A stretch of 32,043 nucleotides of DNA from Rubrivivax sp. (lineage in GTDB: Bacteria > Pseudomonadota > Gammaproteobacteria > Burkholderiales > Burkholderiaceae_C), in the NCBI GenBank assembly GCA_027483705.1, contig JAIXTY010000325.1, positions 1 through 32,043 of the forward strand. The letters are read 5' to 3'. The notes beneath the pieces are model-generated. The model saw only the letters and a list, made by a program, of their open reading frames with translations. It did not search any database and was not told the DNA's origin. The first letter of the stretch is position 1, and each line of letters begins with the position of its first letter. The position numbers and the translations under genes were made by a program. This document shows, in pieces, positions 13,130 through 23,237 of the stretch.

Positions 13130-14705
13130 CGCCCGGGCTGGCCTCGGGCGCCAGCACCAGCACGCCCTTGGGCGGCAGCACGAGGTCGAAGAGGCCGGCC
13201 TTGATCTTGACCGGCGGGCCGCCGAGCAGATCGACCATGTTCCAGGTGTTCATCAGCTTGGCGTTGCGCACCATCACCGTCTCGCGCACCTCCACGTCCA
13301 TCGGGTTGGCCACCACGACCACGGTGTCGAGCGCGCGGTCGGTGTGGCGCTCGAAGGCGAAGAGGCGCTCGGCGACGAGGCTGCGGAAGTCGCCCACACG
13401 CAGCGCACGCCGCTGCTTGCGCAAGGCAATGAGCTGGCGCGTCCATGCCAGCGTGGGGTTGTCGTCGCGCACGAGGTCCCAGCGCATCGGGGCGCGCATC
13501 TCGGGGTCGTCGCCGCCGGTCATGCCCACCTCGCTGCCGTAGTACAGGTTCGGCGCGCCGGGCAGCGTGAACTGCAGCACCTGGGCCAGCCGCCGCGAGG
13601 GCTCGTGCGGCAGCGCGGTGGCCACGCGCGGCGTGTCGTGGTTGTCGAGCATCAGCCAGCTCTTCAGCAGGTTCTCGATGCCGCTGTCGGCCACCATGCT
13701 CTCCACCATGCGCAGCGCCTGCGCCGTGGGCAGGCGGCCGTCGGCGAGCCGCAGCACGATCTCGCGCAGCGTGAAGTTCATGACGCCGTCGACCGCCGGG
13801 AACCACTCCTTCGGGTAGTTGGCGATCTCGCCCACCACCAGTGAACCCGGCTTCTCGGCGTGCGCGGCCTTCGTGAGCTGCTCGAGCCACTGGAAGCCGA
13901 TGTCCACGGCCACGTCGAGCCGCCAGCCGTCGACGCCGTCGCGCAGGTAGCTGCGCACGACCGAGTCCTTCGCGCCCCAGACATGCGCGCGCACGGCGGG
14001 GTTCTCCAGGTTCAGCTCGGGCAGGTTCTCGGCCAGCCACCACACGCGCGTGCCGCTCTGGTACTGCGGACCGAAGTAGAACCAGTCGCGCCACTTGGAC
14101 TGCGGGTTGGCCATCGCGTCCTTGAAGATCGGCGCGTTGCGGCCCATGTGGTTGAACACGCCGTCGAGCACCAGCTTCATGCCGCGGCGGTGCACGTCGG
14201 CGGCGAGTGCCTTCACGTCCGCGCGCGTGCCGAACTCCGGGCTCACGGCCTGGTAGTCGAAGGCGTCGTACTTGTGGTTGGTGTAGGCCAGGTGGATGGG
14301 GTTGAGGTAGACAACGTCGGCGCCGAGCGACTGCACGTGGTCGAGCCGGCTGCGCGTGCTGGCGAGGTCGCCGCCCCAGAACTGGATCTCGTGGCTCCAG
14401 AGGCGCTCGCTCTCCAGGTACACGCCGCGCTTCGGGTTCTCGGTCCACGGGTGCAGCGTCTTCGGCGCGGGGTACAGCGCACGTTTCGCCTCGAGGTTGG
14501 CGCTGGGCGCGAAGCGGTCCACCAGCACCTGGTAGACGAGCGCGCCCATGCGCCAGTCCTTCTCGCGCCGCTCGTAGGTCCCGGCCACGGCGGTGTCGGT
14601 GGTGTTGCCGGCGGGGGTGTCCACGCGGGTGGCGAAGCCTTGTGCTGTTGCAGCCGGCAGTGCGCCGGCAGCAGCCGCAGCGGCCAGCAGCTGGCGGCGG
14701 GTCAT
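13098..14705 (-). CDS. Exported GH13 alpha-glucosidase/cyclomaltodextrinase-like enzyme
   Basis: The 535-residue product begins MTRRQLLAAAAAAGALPAATAQG, a signal with a consecutive arginine pair that could be read by Sec or Tat. The GH13 barrel starts near residue 50 (MGALVYQVLVDRFAPS). Motifs: LVLDGVFNH, nucleophile D264 in GWRLDVAVD, acid/base E293 in VGEIANYP and D357 in LDNHDTPR. NLYYGSEVGMTGGDDP matches enzymes of the neopullulanase/cyclomaltodextrinase type. It has no extra N-terminal starch-binding module, unlike the next gene. It starts two bases after the malG stop, so it is translated with the transporter. It probably trims short maltodextrins in the periplasm before uptake; the exact specificity cannot be read from the sequence. 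Confidence 0.9.
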   Translation of the reverse strand: MTRRQLLAAAAAAGALPAATAQGFATRVDTPAGNTTDTAVAGTYERREKDWRMGALVYQVLVDRFAPSANLEAKRALYPAPKTLHPWTENPKRGVYLESERLWSHEIQFWGGDLASTRSRLDHVQSLGADVVYLNPIHLAYTNHKYDAFDYQAVSPEFGTRADVKALAADVHRRGMKLVLDGVFNHMGRNAPIFKDAMANPQSKWRDWFYFGPQYQSGTRVWWLAENLPELNLENPAVRAHVWGAKDSVVRSYLRDGVDGWRLDVAVDIGFQWLEQLTKAAHAEKPGSLVVGEIANYPKEWFPAVDGVMNFTLREIVLRLADGRLPTAQALRMVESMVADSGIENLLKSWLMLDNHDTPRVATALPHEPSRRLAQVLQFTLPGAPNLYYGSEVGMTGGDDPEMRAPMRWDLVRDDNPTLAWTRQLIALRKQRRALRVGDFRSLVAERLFAFERHTDRALDTVVVVANPMDVEVRETVMVRNAKLMNTWNMVDLLGGPPVKIKAGLFDLVLPPKGVLVLAPEASPGGGYSAYKRVR

Positions 14706-14707
14706 GC

Positions 14708-15598
14708 TCACCCCTTCACGCCCCCGGCCGTGAGCCCGCTGACGATCCAGCGCTGCGCGAGCAGGAACACCAGCGTGATCGGCAGGCCGCTCAGCACCGC
14801 GGCGGCGGCGAAGTCGCCCCACAGGTAACGCTGCTCGTACAGGTAGAACTTGCTGCCCACCGCGAGCGTGAGGTTGGGCTCCTCGCGCAGCAGGATGCTG
14901 GCCACCGGGTACTCGATGATGGTGCCGATGAACGCCAGCACGAACACCACCATCAGGATCGGCACCGCCATCGGCAGCAGCACGTGGCGGAAGGCCTGCC
15001 AGTGCGTGGCGCCGTCGACCTTGGCGTTCTCCTCGATCTCCACCGGGATGGTCTCGAAGTAGCCCTTGATCGTCCAGATGTGCATGGCCACGCCGCCGAG
15101 GTAGGCCACGATGAGCCCGGCGTGCGTTTCGATGCCCAGCCACGGGATCTGCGTGCCCAGGCCCTCGAAGATGGCGTAGATGGCGACGAGGGCCACCGCC
15201 ACCGGGAACATCTGCAGCAGCAGCATGCTGTTCAGGATGAGCTGCTTGCGAGCGAACTTCAGCCGCGCAAAGGCATAGGCCGCGGTGGTGCTGATGACCA
15301 CGATCAGGAAGGCCGAGATCGTGGCGATCTTGATGCTGTTCCACAGCCACAGCAGCACCGGGAAGGGCGGCTGCGTGACGCTGCCATCGGCGTGCTTCAC
15401 CGGGATGCCCAGTGCCAGCTGCCAGTGCTCGAAGCTGATCTGCGTGGGGATGATGCTGCCGGTGGCAAAGTTGCCCGGCCGCAGGCTGATGCTCACCACC
15501 GCCAGCAGCGGGAATAGCGTGAAGGCCAGCAGAACCCACAGCAGGCCGTGGGCGGCCCAGGCGCGCCAGCGCTGCTTCTTGCCGGTGACGATGGGCAT
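14708..15598 (-). CDS. malG: Maltose/maltodextrin ABC transporter permease
   Basis: The 296-residue protein matches MalG along its full length. It starts with a basic cytoplasmic N-terminus and a membrane segment ([21 protein letters not shown]). The extracytoplasmic loop includes a stretch typical of Mal[15 protein letters not shown]. The ATPase-coupling EAA loop reads [20 protein letters not shown] near residues 180-200, and the protein ends in the characteristic GLTAGGVKG. About six membrane segments are visible. It pairs with MalF in the inner membrane and couples ATP hydrolysis by MalK to uptake of maltodextrins delivered by MalE. One base separates it from the malF stop. Confidence 0.95.
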   Translation of the reverse strand: MPIVTGKKQRWRAWAAHGLLWVLLAFTLFPLLAVVSISLRPGNFATGSIIPTQISFEHWQLALGIPVKHADGSVTQPPFPVLLWLWNSIKIATISAFLIVVISTTAAYAFARLKFARKQLILNSMLLLQMFPVAVALVAIYAIFEGLGTQIPWLGIETHAGLIVAYLGGVAMHIWTIKGYFETIPVEIEENAKVDGATHWQAFRHVLLPMAVPILMVVFVLAFIGTIIEYPVASILLREEPNLTLAVGSKFYLYEQRYLWGDFAAAAVLSGLPITLVFLLAQRWIVSGLTAGGVKG

Positions 15599-15599
15599 G

Positions 15600-17210
15600 T
15601 CAGCGTTTCCCTTCTGGCGCGTTCGTGAAGCGCAGCTGCACCAGCGCCATCACCGCCACCAGGATGAAGATCAGCGTGCTGATCGCCGCCGCGAGGCCGA
15701 AGTTCTGGCCGCTGTCGGTGAAGGCGATGCGGTAGGTGTAGCTGACCAGGATGTCGGTGGTGCCCGCCGGCAGCTTGGTGTTCAGGAAGTCGGGCCGCCC
15801 GTCGGTGAGCAGGCTGATGAGCACGAAGTTGTTGAAGTTGAACGCAAACGCGCTGATGAGCAGCGGCGTCAGTGGCCGCGCGATCAGCGGCGCTGTGATC
15901 TTCCAGAAGTTCGTCCAGGGGCTGGCGCCGGCCAGCGCGCTGGCCTCGTACAGGTCGCTCGGGATGGCTTTGATCAGGCCCGCGCACAGGATCATGATGT
16001 ACGGGTAGCCCAGCCAGGTGTTGACGACGAGGATCATCACCTTCGCGAGCATCGGGTCCGCAAACCACGCCGGCCGCACGCCGAACAGCGCGTTCAGGAT
16101 GGCGTTGATCTCGCCGAAGTTCTGGTTGAACAGGCCCTTCCACACCAGGATGCTGATGAAGCCCGGCACCGCGTAGGGCAGGAACAGCAGCGTGCGGTAC
16201 AGCGTGCGGTGCTTCAGGCCTTCCCACTCCAGCAGCACCGCCAGCGACATGCCCAGGGCCGTGGCCAGCAGCACCGTCAGGCCCGAGAACATCACCGTCC
16301 AGATGAAGATGCTGACGAAGGGGCCGCGGAAGTCGGCGTCCAGCAGCATGCGGCTGTAGTTGGCGAAGCCGATGCCCACCGTGAAGCCGGGCGAGATGCG
16401 CTCGACCTCGCCGTTGGCGCCCGTGGCCTCGAAGTTGCCGGTCTCGCGGTTGGGCACGAACACGCGGCCGCTGCCGGCCTGCACCACGGCACCGTCGGCG
16501 CGGGCCGCCCACAGCGGCTGGATGGGGCCGAACTCGCGCAGGCCGGCGTACTGCACAACCGCCCCGCCGGGCAACTGCAGCGTCAGCCGCTGCAGGCCGT
16601 CGCGCTGCGCGATCAGCGCCTTCAGGTCGAGGGCCGGGCCGAGCGCGGTGGTGGGCGATGCGCCGGCCTCGGGCGCCATCGCCACCGGTGTGGCCGGCGG
16701 CGCGCGCAGGTCGAGCAGCGGCGACACCAGCGGCTCGCCGCCGGCCTCGCCCGGTGCCAGGCGCACGCGGTGGCCGCTGCCTTCGGCGTGCAGCGTGTAG
16801 GGGCGGGCCTGGGCCTCGTCGACCACGCTCTGGTCCAGCAGGTACTGGCGTGCGCGCTCCTCGGTGAGCAGGTGCGCCGACGAGTAGTTCGTGAAGCCGA
16901 TCTGCACCGTGTAGACCAGCGGAAAGGCCACGAACAGCAGCATGCCGGCCACGCCCGGGAACAGGTACTTCCAGGCCACCGAGGTGGCCGTGCCGTACAC
17001 CACCAGCGCCACGCTGCCGAAGACCAGCGCGCCCACGGCCACCAGCGGCTGGCCGGCCATCCACAGGTTGAACACCAGCCACAGCAGCGCCAGAGCAGCC
17101 AACCCGGCCACGAGCGCCCCAAGCAGCCGCCGCGGAGCCGGCTTTGCCGGGCCGCTGGGGGCGCCCCCCTGGGGGGGAGCGCCGAAGGCGCTTCGGGGGG
17201 GGGCCATCAT
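15600..17210 (-). CDS. malF: Maltose/maltodextrin ABC transporter permease with large periplasmic loop
   Basis: The product is about 536 residues, similar to E. coli MalF. It has the MalF-type N-terminal membrane segments, [15 protein letters not shown], then [15 protein letters not shown], a large periplasmic P2-like loop (about residues 120-290), and the C-terminal permease half with the coupling loop [11 protein letters not shown]. It works with MalG, MalE and MalK. The first 22 or so residues, rich in Pro, Gly and Ala, are encoded by a GC-rich dispersed repeat (17135-17204) and have no match in MalF as I know it. The ATG at 17210 overlaps the malE stop, and no later ATG or good start would keep the first membrane segment, so the repeat appears to be translated. 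Confidence 0.93.
   Translation of the reverse strand: MMAPPRSAFGAPPQGGAPSGPAKPAPRRLLGALVAGLAALALLWLVFNLWMAGQPLVAVGALVFGSVALVVYGTATSVAWKYLFPGVAGMLLFVAFPLVYTVQIGFTNYSSAHLLTEERARQYLLDQSVVDEAQARPYTLHAEGSGHRVRLAPGEAGGEPLVSPLLDLRAPPATPVAMAPEAGASPTTALGPALDLKALIAQRDGLQRLTLQLPGGAVVQYAGLREFGPIQPLWAARADGAVVQAGSGRVFVPNRETGNFEATGANGEVERISPGFTVGIGFANYSRMLLDADFRGPFVSIFIWTVMFSGLTVLLATALGMSLAVLLEWEGLKHRTLYRTLLFLPYAVPGFISILVWKGLFNQNFGEINAILNALFGVRPAWFADPMLAKVMILVVNTWLGYPYIMILCAGLIKAIPSDLYEASALAGASPWTNFWKITAPLIARPLTPLLISAFAFNFNNFVLISLLTDGRPDFLNTKLPAGTTDILVSYTYRIAFTDSGQNFGLAAAISTLIFILVAVMALVQLRFTNAPEGKR
17135..17204. repeat. GC-rich dispersed repeat (REP-like) inside the start of malF
   Basis: About 70 bases made almost wholly of small palindromes: CCGGC-TTT-GCCGG (17138-17150), a run of G and C symmetrical around GGGGGCGCCCCC, a second C6/G7 tract, and GCGCC-GAA-GGCGC near 17180-17192, ending in a long G run. 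Similar GC-rich elements are, to my recollection, scattered between genes in Rubrivivax, Leptothrix and related genomes. Here it lies within the coding region of malF, directly after the start codon. Confidence 0.6.
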
Positions 17211-18380
17211 CGGGCCTTCATCCGGGCCGCCGCGCCGTCGAGAGCTTCCTTCGGCGCCTGGCGGCCGCTGGTGATGGCCTCCAGCGCGGCGTCCATGGCC
17301 GGGAAGAAGCGGCCCATCTCGGGGATGTTCGGGATGGGTTCGCCGGCGCGGGCGTTGGCCATCGTCGCGGCGATCCGCGGGTCGGTGCTCAGCTCGGCGT
17401 AGTAGGCCTTGTTGGCTGGCACGCCCAGCGGCACGTCGGCGCTCACCACCTTGAGGTTCTCCACCTTCAGCAGGTGGTTCTCGAGGAACTCGCGCGCGAT
17501 GTCCTTCACGCGGCTGGGCGCCGTGATCATGCAGCCGAGCACGCCGACGAAGGGCTTGCCGGGCTTGCCGCCGACGCTGGGGATGGGCGCCACCGTGAAG
17601 TCGATGCCGACCTTGCGCACGTTGTCCCAGGCCCAGGGGCCGTTGATCATCATCGCCACCTGGCCCTTGGCGAAGGCGCTCTCCATCTCGGCATAGCGCG
17701 CGCCGCGCGGCATGTGGCCGTCGCTCACCAGGCGATCCAGCAGCTGCACGCCTTGCAGCGCGCCGGCGTTGTTGACGCCCACCACCGAGGTGTCGAAGTC
17801 GCCTGCCGCGTTGCGGCCGAAGATGAAGCCGCCCGGCCCGGCCAGCAGCGACCAGCTGAAGAAGCTGTTGTTGTAGGCCCAGAGGATGGCGCTCCTGCCC
17901 TCCTTCTTGAGGCGGCGGTCGATCTCGATGACCTCGTCGAAGGTCTTCGGCGGCTCCGGCACCAGCGCGCGGTTGACGATCAGGCCCACCGACTCGATGG
18001 CGATCGGATAGCCCCAGGTCTGGCCGCGGTAGGTGAAGGCGGCCCAGGCGCTGTCGTCGATCTCGGCGCGCAGCGCGCGGCGCGGCCGGATGGGCACGAT
18101 CAGCCCGCCCTTGGCCCATTCGCCGACGCGGTCGTGCGCCCAGCACATGATGTCCGGGCCCTTGCCGGCGGCGGCCGCGGCCTGGAACTTGTCGGGCGCG
18201 CCCTCGGGGTGCTGCACCACCACCGGCACGCCGCTCTTCGCGGTGAAGGCGTCGCCCACCTTCTGCAGGCCGTTGTAGCCCTTGTCGCCGTTGATCCACA
18301 CGAGCAGGCGCAGGTCGCGCCCGCCCTGGGCCGTGGCGGTGCAGGCCGCGGCGGCCAGCACGGCCGCCGCGAGCAGGCGA

Positions 18381-18391
<11 letters not shown>
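17207..18391 (-). CDS. malE: Maltose/maltodextrin-binding periplasmic protein
   Basis: The 394-residue protein carries a signal peptide (MRPDRLLAAAVLAAAACTATAQ) and the MalE fold. Landmarks include LRLLVWINGDKGYNGLQKVGDAF, GPDIMCWAHDRVGEWAKGGLIVPI, WGYPIAIESVGLIVNR, the conserved YNNSFFSWSLLAGPGGFIF loop, AMMINGPWAW and VLGCMITAPSRVKDIAREFLENHLL. These align with the sugar-binding cleft of E. coli MalE (aromatic residues and the NGDK segment). It captures maltodextrins in the periplasm for MalFGK2. Its ATG lies 11 bases inside the 3' end of malK, and its stop overlaps the malF start, so the operon is translationally coupled. Confidence 0.95.
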
Positions 18392-19505
<1,114 letters not shown>

Positions 19506-19537
19506 TGCTTGTCTCCGGGCCTGGGCCCCTGCGGTTC

Positions 19538-19552
19538 TGTAATGAATATACA
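19538..19552. promoter_or_regulatory. Operator-like palindrome in the malK promoter
   Basis: TGTAAT-GAA-TATACA has the TGTA...TACA ends, the 15-bp length and the three-base centre of the sites before glgX, the 25500 amylase and pulA, but it is the weakest match (9 of 12 conserved positions). It fully covers the -10 box of the malK promoter, so a bound repressor would block it. Confidence 0.45.
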
Positions 19553-19574
19553 GCCCGGCAGCCCAGCGCCTCAA
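19545..19574 (-). promoter_or_regulatory. malK: Promoter of the malK operon
   Basis: On the minus strand TTGAGG (19574-19569) and TATATT (19550-19545) are 18 bases apart, matching sigma-70 boxes at 4 and 5 of 6 positions. Transcription would start near 19538, leaving a leader of about 33 bases with GGAG (19516-19513) before the GTG. Confidence 0.6.
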
Positions 19575-19628
19575 CCGGTCACCGAGGGGTTTATGGGGTG
19601 GCAAACCCTTATGAATCAACAAGTTGGC

Positions 19629-19657
19629 ATGACACTGGGGAATCCACCATGTAGCAT
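19629..19657 (+). promoter_or_regulatory. glgX: Promoter of glgX, likely leaderless
   Basis: ATGACA (19629-19634) and TAGCAT (19652-19657) are exactly 17 bases apart, matching sigma-70 boxes at 5 and 4 of 6 positions. The usual start point, 7 bases after the -10 box, falls on the A of the glgX ATG at 19664. No Shine-Dalgarno sequence lies in front of that ATG, which fits a leaderless transcript. Confidence 0.5.
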
Positions 19658-19664
19658 TACTACA
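19650..19664. promoter_or_regulatory. Operator palindrome overlapping the glgX -10 box and start codon
   Basis: TGTAGC-ATT-ACTACA; with one more base each side the dyad is ATGTAG-N5-CTACAT. It covers the -10 box and the first base of the start codon. It shares the pattern TGTAGT-N3-ACTACA with sites in front of the other starch genes in this window. Confidence 0.6.
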
Positions 19665-21694
19665 TGACGACGCCCTTTGCCGCCACCTTGGCGCCTGGCC
19701 GGCCGGGCCCCTACGGCGCGCACGTCGTGGCCGGCGGCGTGAACCTGGCGGTCTGGTCGGAGCATGCCAGCGCCATCGACTGGTGCCTGTTCGACGACAC
19801 CGGCACGCAGGAACTCGCCCGCCACCGCCTGCACCGAAACGCCGACGGCGTGTTCCACGGCTTCCTGGCCGGCGCCGGGCCGGGCCTCGTGTACGGGCTG
19901 CGCGCGCACGGGCCGCACGCCCCGCGCGAGGGCCACCGCTTCAACCCCGCCAAGCTGCTGCTCGACCCCTGGGCGCGCGAGATCGTCGGCCGCTTCGAGT
20001 GGCGGCCCGAGCACCACGGCTACGTGCTCGGCGCCTCGCCCTTCGAGACGGTGGAGACGAGCGACAACGGCGTAGCGGCGCTCAAGGCCCGCGTCGCGCC
20101 ACCGCGCGAGCCCGCGCGCCGCGAGCGGGCGCCGCGCCATGCGCCGGCCGCGCGGGTGCTGTACGAGGTGCACGTCAAGTCGTTCTCGATGCGCCACCCC
20201 GGGCTGCCGCCTGAAGTGAGGGGCACCTATGCCGCGCTGGCGCACCCGGTGGCGCTCGCGCACTTCAGGCGGCTGGGCGTGACGACGCTGTCGCTGCTGC
20301 CGGTGCAATACCGCCTCAACGAGCCGATGATGGCGCCGGGGCTCGTCAACCACTGGGGCTACAACACGCTGGGCTTCTTCTGCCCCGACCCGCGCTTTGC
20401 GCAGCAGCCTGACGACCCCACGGCCGTGGCCGACGAGTTCCGCGCCATGGTGGCCGCGCTGCACGCGGCCGGGCTCGAGGTGGTGATGGACGTGGTCTAC
20501 AACCACACGCCCGAGGGCAACCACTTCGGGCCGACGCTCAGCTTCCGCGGCCTCGATCAGAAGAGCTGGTACCGCGTGGCAGACGATGGCACGCTCGTGG
20601 ACTTCACGCACTGCGGCAACACCGTCAACGTGGCGTACCCGCGCGTGGCGCGCTTCGTGGTCGACAGCCTGGCCTTCTGGGTGCGCGAGATGGGCGTCGA
20701 CGGCTTCCGCTTCGACCTGGCGCCCGTGCTGGGCCGCGGCGCGGATGGTGCGTTCTCGCGCGACGCGGCCTTCTTCCGGATGCTGCAGGACGAGCCCGCG
20801 CTGCAGGGCGTGGCGCTCATTGCCGAGCCCTGGGACGGCGGCCCGCGCGGCTACCGCGTCGGCGGCTTTCCGGCGCCGTGGCAGGAGTGGAACGACCGCT
20901 TCCGCGATGCGGCGCGCGGCTTCTGGCTCGGCCAGCCGGTGCCGCGCGGCGGCCAGGCCGCGCCGGTGACGCGGCGCGAGCTGCTGGCGCGCCTGGCCGG
21001 ATCGCCCGAGCTCTACGCCGGCGACGGCCGCCCGCCCACCAGCGGCGTGAACTTCATCGCCGTGCACGACGGCTTCACGCTGGCCGACCTGGTGGCCTAC
21101 GTGCGCAAGCACAACCACGCCAACGGCGAAGACAACCGCGACGGCCGCGACGACGAACTCAGCGCCAACTTCGGCACCGAAGGCCCGACCGACGACCTCG
21201 CCATCACCGCCACCCGCGCCGCGGTGCAGCGCGCGCTGCTGGCCACGCTACTGCTGGCCCAGGGCACGCCGATGCTGCTGGCCGGCGACGAGTTCGGCCA
21301 CAGCCAGCAAGGCAACAACAACGCCTGGAACCAGGACAACGCGCTCGGCTGGCTGGCCTGGCCCGACGCCGACGACGCGCATGTCGACTTCGTCGCGCGT
21401 GTGCTGGCGCTGCGGCGCGCGGGCGCCCTCGGCGCGCCGGCCACCTGGCACGAGGCGCCGCTGCGCGCCTTCGCCGCCGACGACACCGACGACGAAGCCT
21501 TGGCCGTGCGCACCGGCGACTGGCTGCTCGCGCTGAACCCCGACGCCCACCCGCGCCCCTGGCCGCCCGAGGCGCTGGAAGGCGCCGACTGGACCGTGGC
21601 GCTGGACACCCACGCCGACACGCCCGCCGCGGAAGCGGCCGCACCGCTGGCCCCCCGCTCGTTGCGCCTCTTGCGGCGCCGCGCCGCCTGCTGA
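19664..21694 (+). CDS. glgX: Glycogen/maltodextrin debranching enzyme (GH13_11)
   Basis: The 676-residue protein is a GlgX/isoamylase-type enzyme that cleaves alpha-1,6 branches of short-chain limit dextrins in the cytoplasm (no signal peptide). An N-terminal CBM48-type domain includes GVNLAVWSEHASAIDWCLFDD and GHRFNPAKLLLDPWAREI. The barrel has HWGYNTLGFFCPD, VVMDVVYNHTPEG, nucleophile D351 in GFRFDLAPVLGR, acid/base E388 in LIAEPWDGG and D469 in AVHDGFTLADL, and the GlgX-like NGEDNRDG. The C-terminal beta domain is short. It starts a plus-strand unit divergent from malK, and malQ follows after 10 bases. Debranching by GlgX followed by MalQ would return glucose and longer chains from imported dextrins or internal glycogen. 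Confidence 0.94.
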   Translation: MTTPFAATLAPGRPGPYGAHVVAGGVNLAVWSEHASAIDWCLFDDTGTQELARHRLHRNADGVFHGFLAGAGPGLVYGLRAHGPHAPREGHRFNPAKLLLDPWAREIVGRFEWRPEHHGYVLGASPFETVETSDNGVAALKARVAPPREPARRERAPRHAPAARVLYEVHVKSFSMRHPGLPPEVRGTYAALAHPVALAHFRRLGVTTLSLLPVQYRLNEPMMAPGLVNHWGYNTLGFFCPDPRFAQQPDDPTAVADEFRAMVAALHAAGLEVVMDVVYNHTPEGNHFGPTLSFRGLDQKSWYRVADDGTLVDFTHCGNTVNVAYPRVARFVVDSLAFWVREMGVDGFRFDLAPVLGRGADGAFSRDAAFFRMLQDEPALQGVALIAEPWDGGPRGYRVGGFPAPWQEWNDRFRDAARGFWLGQPVPRGGQAAPVTRRELLARLAGSPELYAGDGRPPTSGVNFIAVHDGFTLADLVAYVRKHNHANGEDNRDGRDDELSANFGTEGPTDDLAITATRAAVQRALLATLLLAQGTPMLLAGDEFGHSQQGNNNAWNQDNALGWLAWPDADDAHVDFVARVLALRRAGALGAPATWHEAPLRAFAADDTDDEALAVRTGDWLLALNPDAHPRPWPPEALEGADWTVALDTHADTPAAEAAAPLAPRSLRLLRRRAAC

Positions 21695-21704
21695 GAATCC
21701 CCGC

Positions 21705-23237
21705 ATGCCCTTCGACCTCAGCGCCCGCCGTTCGGGCATCGTGCTGCACATCACCTCGCTGCCCGGGCCGCATGGCGTGGGCGACCTTGGCGACGAGGCG
21801 CGGCGCTTCGTCGACTGGCTGGCCGCCTGCGGCCAGAGCCTGTGGCAGGTGCTGCCGGTCAACCCCATCGGGCCGGGGAACTCGCCGTACCAGTGCCCCT
21901 CGGCCTTTGCCGGCTGCCCGTGGATGGTGGCGCTGGCGCCGCTGGTGCGCGCCGGCTGGCTGCCGGCCGACGCGCTGCACACCGCGCCGGCCTTCGAAGC
22001 TGCGCGCGCCGACTACGAACGCGCCATCCCCTGGCGCTGGGCGATGCTGCAGCAGGCCGCGGCCGGCTTCGCGGCACGCGCCACGCCGGCCGAGCGCACA
22101 CGCTTCGAAGCCTGGTGCACCAGCGAGCACGCCTGGCTCGACGAGTGGTGCCTGTTCGCGGCGCTGAAAGACGCGCACGGCGGCCAGCCCTGGTGGGCCT
22201 GGGGCGAACCCCTGGCGCGCCGTGACGCCGCCGCGCTGCAGGCCGCGCGCGCCGAGCAGGCTGACGCGATGCGTGTGCACGCCTTCGTGCAGTGGTGCTT
22301 CGACGAACAGCTCGCCGCGCTGCGCGACTACGCCCACAGCCGCGGCGTGTTCCTGATGGGCGACGTGCCCATCTTCGTGGCCCACGACAGCGCCGACGTG
22401 TGGTCGCGCCCCGACCTGTACTTCATGGACGAGCGCCACGAGCTCACGTTCGTGGCCGGCGTGCCCCCCGACGGCTTCGGCCCCGACGGCCAGCGCTGGG
22501 GCAACCCGCTGTACCGCTGGGACCGCATGGCGGCCGAGGGCTACGCCTGGTGGGTGGCGCGCCTGCAGCGCTCGCTGGCGCAGGCCGACCTCGTGCGCAT
22601 CGACCACTTCCGCGGCTTTGCCGGCTACTGGGAGGTGCCCGCCAGCTGCCCCACGGCGCGAGAAGGCCGCTGGGCCCCGGGCCCCGGCCCGGCCCTCTTC
22701 GAGGCCTTCCGCGCCGCCTTCGGCGACGAGCTGCCCGTGGTGGCCGAGGACCTGGGCACGATCACGCCCGACGTCATCGCGCTGCGCGACGACTTCGGCC
22801 TGCCGGGCATGCGCATCGTGCAGGAGGCCTTCAACGGCTGGGGCGATGGCAGCGCGGCGGCCAACTCGCAGCACCCCTTCCTGCCGCACCACCACGTGCC
22901 GCACGCGCTGGCCTACAGCAGCACGCACGACAGCGACACCGCGCGCGGCTGGTGGAACGGCGCGCGGCCCGAGGTGCAGGCCTACGCCGCCGAGTACCTG
23001 GCCTGCAACGACGCCGACCGCATCCCCTGGGCGCTGATCCGCGCCACCAGCCAGAGCGTGGCGAAGCTGGCGCTCTTTCCGCTGCAGGACGTGCTGGGCC
23101 TCGATGGCGCGCACCGCATGAACCTGCCGGGCACGGCCGACGGCAACTGGCGCTGGCGCTTCACGTGGCCGATGCTGCAGGCCGACGCGGCCACCTGGCT
23201 GGCGCGCATCACCACGGCGGCAGGCCGCTCAAGCTGA
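21705..23237 (+). CDS. malQ: 4-alpha-glucanotransferase (amylomaltase, GH77)
   Basis: The 510-residue enzyme transfers alpha-1,4-glucan segments between maltodextrins in the cytoplasm, releasing glucose. It starts with the GH77 hallmarks RRSGIVLHITSLPGPHGVGDLG and PVNPIGPGNSPYQCPSAFAG. Catalytic residues: nucleophile D300 in VRIDHFRGF, acid/base E348 in VVAEDLGTI and D409 in SSTHDSDT. The 250s-type segment GVPPDGFGPDGQRWGNPLY is present. Length matches bacterial plant-type amylomaltases rather than the longer E. coli MalQ. The start lies 10 bases after glgX. Its stop overlaps the stop of the AraC-family gene on the other strand by 9 bases, so the two transcripts converge. Confidence 0.95.
   Translation: MPFDLSARRSGIVLHITSLPGPHGVGDLGDEARRFVDWLAACGQSLWQVLPVNPIGPGNSPYQCPSAFAGCPWMVALAPLVRAGWLPADALHTAPAFEAARADYERAIPWRWAMLQQAAAGFAARATPAERTRFEAWCTSEHAWLDEWCLFAALKDAHGGQPWWAWGEPLARRDAAALQAARAEQADAMRVHAFVQWCFDEQLAALRDYAHSRGVFLMGDVPIFVAHDSADVWSRPDLYFMDERHELTFVAGVPPDGFGPDGQRWGNPLYRWDRMAAEGYAWWVARLQRSLAQADLVRIDHFRGFAGYWEVPASCPTAREGRWAPGPGPALFEAFRAAFGDELPVVAEDLGTITPDVIALRDDFGLPGMRIVQEAFNGWGDGSAAANSQHPFLPHHHVPHALAYSSTHDSDTARGWWNGARPEVQAYAAEYLACNDADRIPWALIRATSQSVAKLALFPLQDVLGLDGAHRMNLPGTADGNWRWRFTWPMLQADAATWLARITTAAGRSS

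Noticed and set aside
10874-13204. Long plus-strand open frame opposite the X25-GH13 amylase
   Set aside because: The product is Ala/Val/Gly/His-rich without domains; all catalytic motifs of the amylase are on the minus strand.
17155-17205. Homopolymer G/C runs as a sequencing error splitting malF
   Set aside because: The frame is intact from the ATG in the malE stop through the MalF body, so no correction is needed, although G-run lengths are a place where errors could hide.
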